In this document: piece by piece, positions 40,106-49,523 of the stretch
How the letters are laid out: every line of letters starts with the position of its first letter
How positions within the stretch are numbered: position 1 is the stretch's first letter
From: Caulobacter sp.
Lineage (GTDB): Bacteria > Pseudomonadota > Alphaproteobacteria > Caulobacterales > Caulobacteraceae
Direction of reading: 5' to 3'
Assembly (NCBI GenBank): GCA_019636175.1
Contig: JAHBYC010000010.1
Span: forward strand, 1 to 64,000
Length of the DNA: 64,000 nt
Made by a program: the position numbers and the translations under genes
Notes under the pieces: generated by a model
Databases searched by the model: none
Seen by the model: the letters and a program-made list of their open reading frames with translations, nothing else
What the model was told of the DNA's origin: nothing

Positions 40106-41419
40106 ATGACCGAGCTACCACCGGCGAAGGCCGGACTGCTCAAGATGCTGATCGACGGCGCCCCCGACCGGGTGCTCCAGAAGCTGGAGCTGGCGTTGGG
40201 CGACCTGAGCATGCGCGACAGTGCGTTGGGCGCCGTCTGGGGCATGGTTGACCGTGAAATCGGCGACCGGATCGTGCGCAACCTGGCCCTGGCCCCGGTG
40301 CTGGGCCTGTTCCAGGGGCCGACGGCCAGCCTGCCCGTCGCCCTCCTGGCCCGGCTGTGGGCGCATATCAAGGTCGCCCATCCGTTCGAGGCCGGACAGG
40401 CTGTAACCCTGGCCGGCGCCTTCAATGCCGAGGATCAGGATCAGAGCGTGCTGGATGAGCTCTGCGCGCTGACTCTCGCCGACATGCGCGCCGATCCCCG
40501 CGCCGAGACCCTCAACGCCTTTTCGGACGAGCAGGCGAACAGGGTCGCCGAAGCGCTCGCCCTGTCGCCGATCATCCGCCGCTGCCTGCCGCAACTGGGC
40601 GACTGGCTAATTCGAATGGACCAGGAGCGTCGCGCGGCGGCGCGGGTAGCCTATCGGGACAGCGTCGCCGTCGCCCCGGACGCCGGGCCCTTGTTCTTCC
40701 GGCTGCTGGGCGCGCGGATGGCCGAGCCGGGCCAGATTCTGCGGATCATTTCCGCTGTCATGGACCGGCCCAGCGAGCGCTACCTGTCATCGTCGGAGCT
40801 GGCCCCGTTCGGTCTGGCGGTGATGGATGAGGTCGATCGTCAGCTGGAAATCGTCCGCCTGTTCGATGTCGATGGCGGACAGGCCGCGGGGCAACAGGCC
40901 GGGCAGGCGGTCCATCGCGCCACGACCGCCATCGCCGATCTTGAGGAACTGGTTGACCTGTCCCGCGAAGGCCAATGGGGCCGGCGTCTGGCGCAGCAAA
41001 AGCGTCTTCTGGCCCAGACTGTCGAGGGCCGGCTGAAGGAAATTGAGGATGTCGTAGGGCACGCCCTGCCGGTGCGGTCCATCCGTTACAGCCCCCGCCT
41101 GATCAAGTCGGCCCCGAAACTGGTCGCCGACCCGGACCCTGTGGCGGTGTGTCGCGCAATCGCCCTTCTGACCTTCGCCGAGGAGGCGCGCTCCAGCGCC
41201 GACAGCGGCGGGTTCGGCGCCACCCGGGCAAAGATTCTCGACAACCTCGAAAAACACCTCGATCCCTATGTCGAGGACGTCCTTGAGTATCTGCGATCGG
41301 CCGACGCGGATAATCCGTCCCGCGCCCGGGCCTACCTTGAGGTCGCCGCCGACATCCTCACCCTGGCCAAGGACGAGAAGGCCGGGCAGATCGTCCGCCG
41401 TCGCCTGGCCGCGGCCTGA
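40106..41419 (+). CDS. Conserved-looking cytoplasmic protein (437 aa)
   Basis: An all-helical protein of unknown function with LLKMLIDGAPDRVLQKLELAL at the start and blocks such as PVRSIRYSPRLIKSAPKL and ARAYLEVAADILTLAKDEKA at the end. No membrane segment or enzyme motif. GGCGGAG precedes the ATG at 40106; a start at 40067 is less likely. It lies between the FeuPQ-like pair and the ccm operon. I cannot name a family. Confidence 0.7.
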   Translation: MTELPPAKAGLLKMLIDGAPDRVLQKLELALGDLSMRDSALGAVWGMVDREIGDRIVRNLALAPVLGLFQGPTASLPVALLARLWAHIKVAHPFEAGQAVTLAGAFNAEDQDQSVLDELCALTLADMRADPRAETLNAFSDEQANRVAEALALSPIIRRCLPQLGDWLIRMDQERRAAARVAYRDSVAVAPDAGPLFFRLLGARMAEPGQILRIISAVMDRPSERYLSSSELAPFGLAVMDEVDRQLEIVRLFDVDGGQAAGQQAGQAVHRATTAIADLEELVDLSREGQWGRRLAQQKRLLAQTVEGRLKEIEDVVGHALPVRSIRYSPRLIKSAPKLVADPDPVAVCRAIALLTFAEEARSSADSGGFGATRAKILDNLEKHLDPYVEDVLEYLRSADADNPSRARAYLEVAADILTLAKDEKAGQIVRRRLAAA

Positions 41420-41466
41420 CTTTTTGTCGCCTCGCATCCTCTGAAGATATCCGCTAACAGCGCGCC

Positions 41467-42555
41467 ATGATCCTGTTCTGGATGGTCGCCGCCGCCCTTT
41501 CGGCCGCCGCCGCGGGCCTTGTGCTGGCCGCGGCGCGGCGCGCTGAACGTCGCGCCGTAGTCGCCGAAGACCCCGCCCTGGCCGTTCATCGCCGCCAGCT
41601 TGAGGAAATCGAGGACCTCGTCGCCCGCGATCTGCTGGACGAGCGGGAGTACGCCGATACCCGCGCCGAGGCCGGCCGGCGTCTGCTGGCGGCCGCCGAT
41701 CAGGTCCAGGCCGAGCCTTTGCCTGGCGGGCGCTGGCTGGTTCCGGCGGCGGCCGGACTGGTTCCGATCTGTGCGCTGGCGATCTATTTCCTGGTGGGAT
41801 CCCCTGGCGTCGCCGACCAGCCCATGTCGGCGCGGATCGCGCAGTGGTCCAGGATCAACCCCGAGCAGTTGACCACCGGCCAGGCCGCTCTGATGCTGGA
41901 GCAGCAGCGCAAGAAGCATCCCAATGATCCGCAACTCCTCAGGGCTCTCGCCTACGCCCGCATGCAGTCGGGAGACGCCTACGGCGCGGCCAAGGCGTTG
42001 CGTGAGGCGGTCGTGCTGTCGCCCAACGACGCCGAACTGTGGGAATGGCTCGGCGTGGCCTTCATGGCCACCAACAACGGCGAGGTCGGCGCCGACGCCC
42101 GTCGGGCGCTCGACCAGGCCCTGAAAATCGATCCCAAGGCGGCCAGTCCCCGCTACCTCCTCGCCCGGGCGGATATCGCCGAAGGCCGCACCGCCGAGGG
42201 CCTGGCCGGCTGGAGGGCTCTTCTGCAGGACCTGCCCCCCGGCGATGAGCATCGTCCGGGCCTGGCGGCGGAAATCGCCCAGGTCGAACGGACCGGCAGG
42301 CTCCCTGGCGCCCAACCCGTTCCCCAGGCGGGCGCGGCAGGCGGCCCCAATATCCAGGCGATGGTCGACGGCCTGGCCGCCCGGCTTGAGGCCAATCCGG
42401 ACGACCCCGATGGCTGGGCGCGTCTGATCCGCGCCTATGCCGTGCTGGGCGACGCCGAAAAACAGGCGGCGGCCCTGGAAAAGGCCCGCCAGCAGTTCAA
42501 GTCCCGTCCCGACATTCTGCGCCGGCTGGAGTCGGCATCGGAGGCCCCGCAGTGA
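41467..42555 (+). CDS. ccmI: Cytochrome c maturation protein CcmI (362 aa)
   Basis: Two membrane helices (residues 2-22 and about 92-112) around a short cytoplasmic loop with RQLEEIEDLVARDLLDERE, followed by a periplasmic TPR region (LALEQQ-like LMLEQQRKKHPNDPQLLRAL, LWEWLGVAFMATNNGEV). CcmI delivers apocytochrome c to the CcmF-CcmH haem lyase. Overlaps ccmE by 4 nt. Confidence 0.93.
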   Translation: MILFWMVAAALSAAAAGLVLAAARRAERRAVVAEDPALAVHRRQLEEIEDLVARDLLDEREYADTRAEAGRRLLAAADQVQAEPLPGGRWLVPAAAGLVPICALAIYFLVGSPGVADQPMSARIAQWSRINPEQLTTGQAALMLEQQRKKHPNDPQLLRALAYARMQSGDAYGAAKALREAVVLSPNDAELWEWLGVAFMATNNGEVGADARRALDQALKIDPKAASPRYLLARADIAEGRTAEGLAGWRALLQDLPPGDEHRPGLAAEIAQVERTGRLPGAQPVPQAGAAGGPNIQAMVDGLAARLEANPDDPDGWARLIRAYAVLGDAEKQAAALEKARQQFKSRPDILRRLESASEAPQ

Positions 42556-43079
42556 GTTTCTGGCCCAAGTCGCACAAGGCCCGTCGGCGCCTGACCATCA
42601 TTCTTGCCGCCGCCCCGGTTCTGGCCCTGGCGGTCGGCCTGACCCTGTATGGTCTTCGGGAAAACATCTCCTTCTTCTACACCCCGGCCCAGGCGCAGTC
42701 GGCGCAGGTTCAGCCGGGACGGGCCTTTCAGCTGGGCGGGCTGGTCGAGGCGGGCAGTCTGGTCAAACAGCCCGACGGGGCGATGAAGTTCCGCGTCGTC
42801 GACAACAAGGCCGGCATGACCGTCCTCTATGACGGCGAGGTCACCAGCCTGTTCCGCGAAGGACAGGGCGTCGTCGCCGAAGGCGCGCTTCGCTCCGACG
42901 GCGTCTTCGTCGCCAAGCGGGTTCTGGCCAAGCACGACGAGAAATACATGCCGCGAGAAGTGGCCAAGGCGCTGAAGGAGCAGGGTGAGTGGCGCGGCGA
43001 CGGCCAGCGGCCGTCCTACGACGCGCCTGCCGACAGCGCGCCCGGCGCCAAGGCGTCGTCAGGGGCCAAGGGCGCATGA
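42552..43079 (+). CDS. ccmE: Haem chaperone CcmE (175 aa)
   Basis: N-terminal anchor (LTIILAAAPVLALAVGLTLYG) and OB-fold periplasmic domain (FRLGGLV-type FQLGGLVEAGSLV, FVAKRVLAKHDEKYMP) with the haem-attaching His in AKHDEKYMP. A 30-residue low-complexity tail follows. GTG start overlaps ccmI; the stop overlaps ccmF. Confidence 0.95.
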   Translation: MSFWPKSHKARRRLTIILAAAPVLALAVGLTLYGLRENISFFYTPAQAQSAQVQPGRAFQLGGLVEAGSLVKQPDGAMKFRVVDNKAGMTVLYDGEVTSLFREGQGVVAEGALRSDGVFVAKRVLAKHDEKYMPREVAKALKEQGEWRGDGQRPSYDAPADSAPGAKASSGAKGA

Positions 43080-45046
43080 TCGTCGAACTGGGCGCATACT
43101 GTCTGGTTCTGGCGCTTGCGCTGTCGATCGCCCAGGTCGGGTTGTCGGCGGCGGGCGTGCGACGTCCGGTGCTGGCCGGCGCCGGCGAGGGAGCCGCCAC
43201 CGGCGCCTTCATCGCCCTGGCCCTGACCTTCGCGGCGCTGATCTTCGCCTTCGTCGGCAGCGACTTCTCGGTCGCCAATGTCGCGGCCAATTCCCATACC
43301 GAAAAGCCTCTGCTCTATCGGGTGGCCGGCGCCTGGGGGAGCCACGAGGGATCGATGGTGCTGTGGTGCCTGGCCCTTACCGGCTTCGGGGCCGCGGTGG
43401 CCTGGTTCGGCAAGGGGCTGCCGCGTGACCTCAAGGCCCGCACCCTGGCAGTTCAAGGCGCGCTGGGTGTCGCCTTCCTGGCCTACACGGTCTTCGCCTC
43501 CAATCCGATGGCCCGCCTCTCGGACGTCCCGCTTGAAGGACGGTCGCTCAATCCCCTGCTGCAGGACCCCGCCCTGGCCGTCCATCCGCCGATGCTCTAC
43601 CTCGGCTATGTCGGCTTTTCGGTGGTGTTCAGCCTGGCCGTCGCGGCCCTGATCGGCGGCCGGATCGACGCGGCCTGGGCGCGATGGGTCCGGCCCTGGA
43701 CCCTGGCGGCCTGGAGCCTGCTGACCATCGGCATCACCCTCGGCTCCTTCTGGGCCTACTATGAGTTGGGCTGGGGCGGCTGGTGGTTCTGGGACCCCGT
43801 GGAGAACGCCAGCTTCATGCCCTGGCTGATGGGCGCGGCCCTGCTGCATTCGGCGGTGGTCACCGAAAAACGCGGCGCCTTGCCGGGCTGGACCCTGTTC
43901 CTCGCGCTGGCCACCTTCACCTTCTCGATGCTGGGCGCCTTCCTTGTCCGCTCAGGCGTCCTGACCAGCGTCCACGCCTTCGCCGTCGATCCGACCCGCG
44001 GTCTGTTGCTGCTGGGCATTCTGGGCGTCGCGGCCGGGGCGGCCTTCGCACTGTTCGCCTGGCGGGCTCCGGCCCTCAGCCCCGGCGGTCTGTTCGCGCC
44101 CGTCAGCCGGGAAAGCGCCATGGTGGTCAACAACATCGTGCTCACGGTCGCCGCGGGCACAGTCTTGATCGGCACCCTGTTTCCGCTGATCCGCGAGGCG
44201 ATGGGCGGCGACACGGTGTCGGCCGGCCCGCCCTTCTTCAACCTGACCTTCGTGCCGGTGATGGTGGTCGGTCTGCTGATCCTGCCCTTCGGCCCGATGC
44301 TGGCCTGGAAACGGGGCGACGCCCTGGGCGCGGCCCAGCGGCTGTGGGTCGCGGCGGTTGCGGCGGCGGGCGCCGGCCTGCTGGCCCTGTTCCTTGTCAG
44401 TCCCACCAAGGCTCTGGCCAGCGCCGGTCTGGCGCTCGGTTTCTGGTTGCTGTTCGGCGCCGTCGTCGAGATCGGCCAGCGGGTCCGCCTGTTCCGCGCG
44501 CCTTGGCCCGAGGTCTTCCGCCGGATGGGCGGCCTGCCGCGCGGGGCCTGGGGTTCGAGCCTGGCGCACGCCGGGCTGGCGCTGTTCGTGCTGGGGGCCT
44601 GCTTCGAAACCGCCTGGAAGCTGGAGCTGGCCGAGGTGATGGCCCCTGGCCGGTCAGTGACTCTGGGGGCCTATGAACTGACCTTCGACAAGGTCGGCGT
44701 GGTGGACGGGCCGAACTATCTGGCCGAGCGGGCGGTGCTGACAGTGCGCCGAGGGGGCAGGGCGGTCTGCACCGCGACGCCGGAGCGCCGCTTCTATCCC
44801 GCCGGCGGCCAGACCACCCAGGAAGTAGCCATCTGCGCCAGGGGGCTGGATCAGGTCTACATCACCCTGGGCGAGCGTCGCGGCACGGTCGATGGGGCCC
44901 CTGGCTGGCTGGTGCGGGGATACTTCAATCCTTGGGTGCAGCTGATTTTCCTGGGGCCGCTGTTGATGGCGGTGGGCGGGGCCGTTTCTCTCTCCGACCG
45001 CAGGCTTCGCCTCGCCGCCGGGCGCAGGACCGGGGCGGCGTCATGA
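43076..45046 (+). CDS. ccmF: Haem lyase subunit CcmF (656 aa)
   Basis: About 14 or 15 membrane helices. The tryptophan-rich haem-binding signature GGWWFWDPVENASFMPW and conserved His segments (AWGSHEGSMVLW, HPPMLYLGYVG) are intact. The ATG at 43076 overlaps the ccmE stop (ATGA), which decides the start over an upstream frame extension. It attaches haem to apocytochrome c with CcmH and CcmI. Confidence 0.96.
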   Translation: MIVELGAYCLVLALALSIAQVGLSAAGVRRPVLAGAGEGAATGAFIALALTFAALIFAFVGSDFSVANVAANSHTEKPLLYRVAGAWGSHEGSMVLWCLALTGFGAAVAWFGKGLPRDLKARTLAVQGALGVAFLAYTVFASNPMARLSDVPLEGRSLNPLLQDPALAVHPPMLYLGYVGFSVVFSLAVAALIGGRIDAAWARWVRPWTLAAWSLLTIGITLGSFWAYYELGWGGWWFWDPVENASFMPWLMGAALLHSAVVTEKRGALPGWTLFLALATFTFSMLGAFLVRSGVLTSVHAFAVDPTRGLLLLGILGVAAGAAFALFAWRAPALSPGGLFAPVSRESAMVVNNIVLTVAAGTVLIGTLFPLIREAMGGDTVSAGPPFFNLTFVPVMVVGLLILPFGPMLAWKRGDALGAAQRLWVAAVAAAGAGLLALFLVSPTKALASAGLALGFWLLFGAVVEIGQRVRLFRAPWPEVFRRMGGLPRGAWGSSLAHAGLALFVLGACFETAWKLELAEVMAPGRSVTLGAYELTFDKVGVVDGPNYLAERAVLTVRRGGRAVCTATPERRFYPAGGQTTQEVAICARGLDQVYITLGERRGTVDGAPGWLVRGYFNPWVQLIFLGPLLMAVGGAVSLSDRRLRLAAGRRTGAAS

Positions 45047-45489
45047 AGCGGCTGCTGCTGGCCATGATGGCGATGTTCTGCATCGCCGCCGCGTCCGACC
45101 CGGCCGAGAGGTTGCCCGATCCGGCCCAGGAAGCCCGCGCCCGCCACCTGTTCCAGGAGGTGCGGTGTCTCGTCTGCCAGAATGAATCGATCGACGATTC
45201 CACCGCTGAACTGGCCCATGACCTGCGTCAGGTCGTCCGCGAGCAGGTATCGGCCGGGCGCAGCGACCAGCAGATTCGCGATTTTCTCGTCGCCCGCTAT
45301 GGCGAGTTCGTCCTGCTCAAGCCGCCGATGACCGCGGCCAACCTTCCCTTGTGGGCCTTGCCCTTCGTGCTGCTGCTGATCGGCGGCCTTCTTCTGGCGC
45401 TCAGACTGCGCCAGCGGCCGGTGGCGGCGCCGCTTTCGGAGGAAGAAGAGGCAAGACTTGCGCAATTGACCCGCGACGAGCGAGATTGA
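45043..45489 (+). CDS. ccmH: Cytochrome c maturation protein CcmH (148 aa)
   Basis: Signal peptide, then the thiol motif VRCLVCQNESIDDS (CxxC), a three-helix domain and one C-terminal membrane helix (LWALPFVLLLIGGLLLALRL). Starts with ATG overlapping ccmF by 4 nt. The thioredoxin-like CcmG (DsbE), often between ccmF and ccmH, is not here. Confidence 0.95.
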   Translation: MKRLLLAMMAMFCIAAASDPAERLPDPAQEARARHLFQEVRCLVCQNESIDDSTAELAHDLRQVVREQVSAGRSDQQIRDFLVARYGEFVLLKPPMTAANLPLWALPFVLLLIGGLLLALRLRQRPVAAPLSEEEEARLAQLTRDERD

Positions 45490-45542
45490 CACCAAGCTGC
45501 CGCGATCTCGCCGCAACAAACGCACCGCTCATGACGCAAAGA

Positions 45543-45590
45543 TAACTTGAGCGGCATTGCGCTAAGCGGCATCGCTTCTAACTTGAGTGG
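45543..45590. promoter_or_regulatory. Direct repeats upstream of the Do protease gene
   Basis: TAACTTGAGCGG (45543-45554) and TAACTTGAGTGG (45579-45590) are 36 bp apart, with AGCGGCATTGC and AGCGGCATCGC repeated between them. OmpR-type regulators bind direct repeats, and one is encoded just downstream. This may be its site. Confidence 0.4.
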
Positions 45591-45629
45591 GAAACTCCGG
45601 CGACGGCCGGACACAGGAACCGATCAAAG

Positions 45630-47162
45630 ATGGCATCGAGAAAGACGGGACTTATCGTTGGCGCGGTAGCGGGGGTCGGCGTCGCCGCCGCCGCCATGGC
45701 GGGTGTTGGCATGCGAATGACGCCGCCCTCCCAGGGGCCGGCGTCGGCCGTCTCCCAACTGCAGACCACGCCGATCAACTTCGCGCCGCCGCCCGGCGCG
45801 CCGATGAGTTTTGCCGACATCTTCGAGAAGGTCTCGCCCGCGGTCGTGTCCATCGACGTCAAGTCGAAGGTCGATCCGGCGACCCTGCGCGGCATCCCCG
45901 GTCTGCCCTTCAATTTCGGGCCGCGCGAGGACCAGGGCGATGGCGATGACCCGAACGGCGGCCTGCCGCGACAACAGTCGTCCGGTTCGGGCTTCTTCAT
46001 CTCGGCCGACGGCTATCTCCTGACCAACAACCACGTGGTCGAGGGCGCCGACGAGATCATGGTCACCCTCAAGGATGGCCGCGAACTGCCCGCAACCCTG
46101 GTCGGTCGCGATGACGGCACCGATCTTGCGGTGCTCAAGGTCAAGGGCAGCGGCTTCACCTTCGTCAGCTTCGAAAACACCGCCAAGCCCCGGGTGGGCG
46201 ACTGGGTCATCACCGTCGGCAACCCCTTCGGTCTTGGCGGCACGGCCACGGCCGGCATCGTCTCGGCCCTGGCGCGCGACATCAATGACGGACCGTTCGT
46301 CGACTTCATCCAGGTCGATGCGCCGATCAACCGCGGCAACAGCGGCGGCCCGACCTTCGACACCTACGGACGGGTGATCGGCGTCAACTCCGCCATCTAT
46401 TCGCCGACCGGCGGCTCGGTGGGCATCGGTTTCGCCATTCCGGCCGACCTCGCCGAGAGCGTCAGCAAGCAGCTGATCCAGAACGGCAAGGTGACCCGCG
46501 GCTACATCGGTGCGACGATCCAGAACTTCACCCCGGACATGGGCCAGGCCCTGGGCCTGGGCGCAATCAAGGCCGCCATCGTCTCGGACCTGACCCCCGG
46601 CGGGCCGGCCGCCAAGGCGGGCCTGATGCATGACGACATCGTCGTCGCCGTCAACGGCAACCCGGTCACCTCCTCCACCTCGCTAACCCGGGAGGTGGCC
46701 AAGGCCTCTCCTGGCGGCATTCTGAAGCTGGACGTCCTGCGTGACGGCAAGAAGCGGACGGTGGAGATTCGCTCGGGCACCCGGCCTTCGGCCAAGGAAC
46801 TGGCCCAGGCGCTGCAATCAGACCAGGCAAGCCCGGGTTCCTCCGGCGGCAAGGGCGATTCCGAAGCTGTTCGTCCGGTCGTTCTGGGCATGGCTCTCGG
46901 TCCGATCGACGCCGCGACCAAGAATCGTCTGAATGTCGATGGTGGTGTGCTGGTTGAACAGGTCCGGGCCGATTCCGACGCGGCCGAGCAGGGCGTGCGC
47001 CGGGGCGCGGTGATCGTCAGCGTCAACACCCACAAGGTGGACAGCGCCAGCGACGTCGCCACGGCCGTCGATGCGGCGAAGAAGGCAGGCCGGCCGACGG
47101 TGCTCCTCGGTTTCTCGGTGGCTGGCTCGACGCAGTTCGTCCCGGTCAAGATCCCGGGCTAG
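45630..47162 (+). CDS. degP: Do/DegP-family periplasmic serine protease (510 aa)
   Basis: An N-terminal export or anchor segment (residues 7-30), a trypsin-like domain with catalytic His135 (NNHVV), Asp165 (GTDLAVLK) and Ser238 (RGNSGGP), then two PDZ domains (about 285-380 and 410-505). This is the DegP/MucD layout of envelope quality-control proteases. A terminator follows, then a two-component pair; direct repeats precede it. The symbol is family-level. Confidence 0.92.
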   Translation: MASRKTGLIVGAVAGVGVAAAAMAGVGMRMTPPSQGPASAVSQLQTTPINFAPPPGAPMSFADIFEKVSPAVVSIDVKSKVDPATLRGIPGLPFNFGPREDQGDGDDPNGGLPRQQSSGSGFFISADGYLLTNNHVVEGADEIMVTLKDGRELPATLVGRDDGTDLAVLKVKGSGFTFVSFENTAKPRVGDWVITVGNPFGLGGTATAGIVSALARDINDGPFVDFIQVDAPINRGNSGGPTFDTYGRVIGVNSAIYSPTGGSVGIGFAIPADLAESVSKQLIQNGKVTRGYIGATIQNFTPDMGQALGLGAIKAAIVSDLTPGGPAAKAGLMHDDIVVAVNGNPVTSSTSLTREVAKASPGGILKLDVLRDGKKRTVEIRSGTRPSAKELAQALQSDQASPGSSGGKGDSEAVRPVVLGMALGPIDAATKNRLNVDGGVLVEQVRADSDAAEQGVRRGAVIVSVNTHKVDSASDVATAVDAAKKAGRPTVLLGFSVAGSTQFVPVKIPG

Positions 47163-47170
47163 ACTGACAA

Positions 47171-47200
47171 GACGGCGGCCCCGAGTCGGGGCCGTCGTTT
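47171..47200 (+). terminator. Intrinsic terminator after the Do protease
   Basis: GACGGCGGCCCCGA and TCGGGGCCGTCGT pair along 13 positions with one G-U, followed by TTTAT. Confidence 0.75.
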
Positions 47201-47218
47201 ATCTCGCGGGGCGGGCTG

Positions 47219-47890
47219 ATGCGTATCTTGATTATCGAAGACGACCAGGAAGCGGCCGAGGCCATGCGCCGCGGCATGACCGAGGCTGGCTATGAATGCG
47301 AGCTGGCGTCCGACGGCGAGTTTGGCCTTGAGGCGGCCCGGGCGGGCGGCTTCGATGTCCTGATCGTCGACCGGATGATGCCCCGGCGCGATGGCGTCAG
47401 CGTGGTGGAAGCGTTGCGCCGCGAGGGCGACGCCACGCCGGTTCTGTTCCTGTCCGCCCTGGGCGAAATCGATGATCGGGTTGTCGGGCTCAAGGCCGGG
47501 GCGGACGACTATCTGGTCAAGCCCTACGCCTTCCCCGAGTTGATGGCCCGGGTCGAGGCCCTTTCCCGCCGTCGCGAGACCGGCGCGGTTTCAACCACGC
47601 TAAAGGTCGGCGATCTGGAGATGAACCTTCTGACCCGCGAGGTTCACCGGGCCGGAACAGAAGTCGACCTGCAGCCCAGGGAGTTCCAGCTGCTGGAGTT
47701 CCTGATGCGTCACGCCGGCCAGTCGGTGACCCGCACCATGCTGCTGGAAAAGGTCTGGGAATATCACTTCGACCCCCAGACCAACGTCATCGACGTTCAC
47801 ATCTCGCGGCTGCGGTCCAAGATCGACAAGGGCTTTGATCGCGCCATGCTGCAGACGGTGCGCGGCGCCGGCTATCGCCTCGACCCCTAG
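47219..47890 (+). CDS. OmpR-family response regulator (223 aa)
   Basis: Receiver domain with Asp51 in VLIVDRMMPRRDG and Lys in LVKPY, and a winged-helix DNA-binding domain (LQPREFQLLEFLMRHAGQ, VWEYHFDPQTNVIDVHISRL, TVRGAGYRL). It is followed by its probable kinase and lies 56 bp after the Do protease gene, suggesting an envelope-stress role. Confidence 0.93.
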   Translation: MRILIIEDDQEAAEAMRRGMTEAGYECELASDGEFGLEAARAGGFDVLIVDRMMPRRDGVSVVEALRREGDATPVLFLSALGEIDDRVVGLKAGADDYLVKPYAFPELMARVEALSRRRETGAVSTTLKVGDLEMNLLTREVHRAGTEVDLQPREFQLLEFLMRHAGQSVTRTMLLEKVWEYHFDPQTNVIDVHISRLRSKIDKGFDRAMLQTVRGAGYRLDP

Positions 47891-47962
47891 ACGCCAGGCC
47901 TGCGGTCCGTGGACGACGCGACGCCGGCCCTCGGCGGTGAAAGGGGAACGGTCAGAACCGCG

Positions 47963-49369
47963 ATGATGAAGCTGCCCCGTCTGTTTCGCACCACGACGTT
48001 TCGTCTGACGCTGCTGTTCCTGGCCCTGTTCGCGGCCGCGGCCGCCGCCTTCCTCGGCTACATCTACGTCGCCACCGCCGGCGAGGTCAGCCGCCGCGCC
48101 GACAACGAGATCACCCGGGAGATGAACTCCCTGGAAGCGACCTACCGCCAGGGCGGCGTCGCCCTGCTGAACACCGCGATCATCGAACGGTCCGCCGGAG
48201 ACAGGCCCTTCCTCTATCTGCTGATGGATTCGACCGGCAAGAAGATCAGCGGAACCATTCCCGCCTCGCCGATGGACGACACCGGGCCGGGAGAGAACTG
48301 GGAACGCTTCACCCTCACCGACACCGACCCTGACGGCGCCGAGATCCGGCGCCCGGCGCGCGGCCTGCAGAAGCGTCTGTCGGGCGGGGAGATCCTGTTC
48401 GTCGGCGCCGACGTCGGCGAGAGCGAGGCCTTTGTCGTCGGCATCGCCCGGGCGCTGTGGGGCGCCGGCGCGCTGATCATCATCCTGGGTCTGGCCGGGG
48501 GCATTCTCGTCAGCCGCAATGTCGCCAGCCAGATGCAGGGCATGACCGAGGCCGTCGCCGCCGTGCGCGGCGGGGATCTGAGGGCGCGCGTGCGCGTGCG
48601 GGGCGTTCGCGACGAGTATGACGACCTGGCCGAGGGCCTGAACGACATGCTCGACCGGCTGGAGCAGTCGATGGGCGGCCTTCGTCACGCCGGCGACGCC
48701 ATCGCCCACGACCTGCGTTCTCCCCTGACCCGGCTGCGGGCGCGACTGGAGGCGGGCCTGATCGAGGTCGAGAACGGCAAGGGCGACGCCGTCCAGGCGC
48801 TGGAGCAGGCTCTGGTCGACGCCGACAACGTTCTGGCCACCTTCAACGCGGTTCTCGCCATCGCCAGGCTGCAGGCCGCCGGCCGGGCGCCGGATCCCAA
48901 ACCCTTCGACCCCGGCCAACTGGCGTCGGACATGGCCGAGCTCTACGAGGCGGTCTGTGAGGACAAGGGCCTCGATTTCAAGGCCGAGCTGACCCCGCGA
49001 CTGACGGTCAACGGCGCCCGTGAAATCCTGGCCCAGGCGCTGGCCAACCTGCTGGACAACGCCATCAAATACACTCCCGCCGGCGGGGCGGTGATGTTGC
49101 GGGTGCGTCGCCGCTCGTCCGGCGAGGTGGAGTTTTCCGTCACCGACACCGGACCCGGGGTGCCCGACGAGGACCGCGACAGGGTCGTGCAGCGTTTTGT
49201 CAGGCTCGAAAACAGCCGCTCGGAGCCCGGATCGGGTCTGGGATTGTCGCTGGTCGCGGCGGTCGCCGAGGCCCATGGCGGTCGCCTCGAACTCTCCGAA
49301 GGCCCCGGCGTCATCGATGGCTTCGGGCCCGGACTTCGGGTCGCCCTGATCCTGCCGCGGTCGGACTAG
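47963..49369 (+). CDS. Sensor histidine kinase (468 aa)
   Basis: Two membrane helices (TFRLTLLFLALFAAAAAAFLG and GAGALIIILGLAGGILVS) with a periplasmic domain of about 130 residues between them, then HAMP (SRNVASQMQGMTEAVAAVRG), HisKA with His in GDAIAHDLRSPLTRL and HATPase (LANLLDNAIKYTPAGG, VTDTGPGVPDED, GSGLGLSLV). The start is uncertain: ATG at 47963/47966 or GTG at 47909. Its stop is followed by a palindromic repeat. Confidence 0.9.
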   Translation: MMKLPRLFRTTTFRLTLLFLALFAAAAAAFLGYIYVATAGEVSRRADNEITREMNSLEATYRQGGVALLNTAIIERSAGDRPFLYLLMDSTGKKISGTIPASPMDDTGPGENWERFTLTDTDPDGAEIRRPARGLQKRLSGGEILFVGADVGESEAFVVGIARALWGAGALIIILGLAGGILVSRNVASQMQGMTEAVAAVRGGDLRARVRVRGVRDEYDDLAEGLNDMLDRLEQSMGGLRHAGDAIAHDLRSPLTRLRARLEAGLIEVENGKGDAVQALEQALVDADNVLATFNAVLAIARLQAAGRAPDPKPFDPGQLASDMAELYEAVCEDKGLDFKAELTPRLTVNGAREILAQALANLLDNAIKYTPAGGAVMLRVRRRSSGEVEFSVTDTGPGVPDEDRDRVVQRFVRLENSRSEPGSGLGLSLVAAVAEAHGGRLELSEGPGVIDGFGPGLRVALILPRSD

Positions 49370-49370
49370 A

Positions 49371-49466
49371 GCGCGTTCCGATTAGTGGAAGCCGGTAATC
49401 GGATCAAAACGCGCGACCAACGAGGACTCTGGAGCGGGGCGGTTTGATTCCATGAAATCGCGCCCT
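49371..49466. repeat. Pair of palindromic intergenic elements with GANTC
   Basis: GCGCGTT-CCGATTA (49371-49384) pairs with TAATCGG-x4-AACGCGC (49396-49414). A second imperfect palindrome follows at about 49432-49464 and contains GATTC (49446-49450). The layout, two palindromes directly after a TAG stop, matches that at 27194-27304. Confidence 0.55.
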
Positions 49467-49523
49467 GCTACAGAGCGCAGGTCGAGCGCTTCCTCTGGCC
49501 GCTGCGTCTGCTAGACCTTGGCC

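Noticed and set aside
47600..49276. 558-codon minus-strand frame opposite the sensor kinase
   Set aside because: Antisense to a full kinase; no domain is recognisable.
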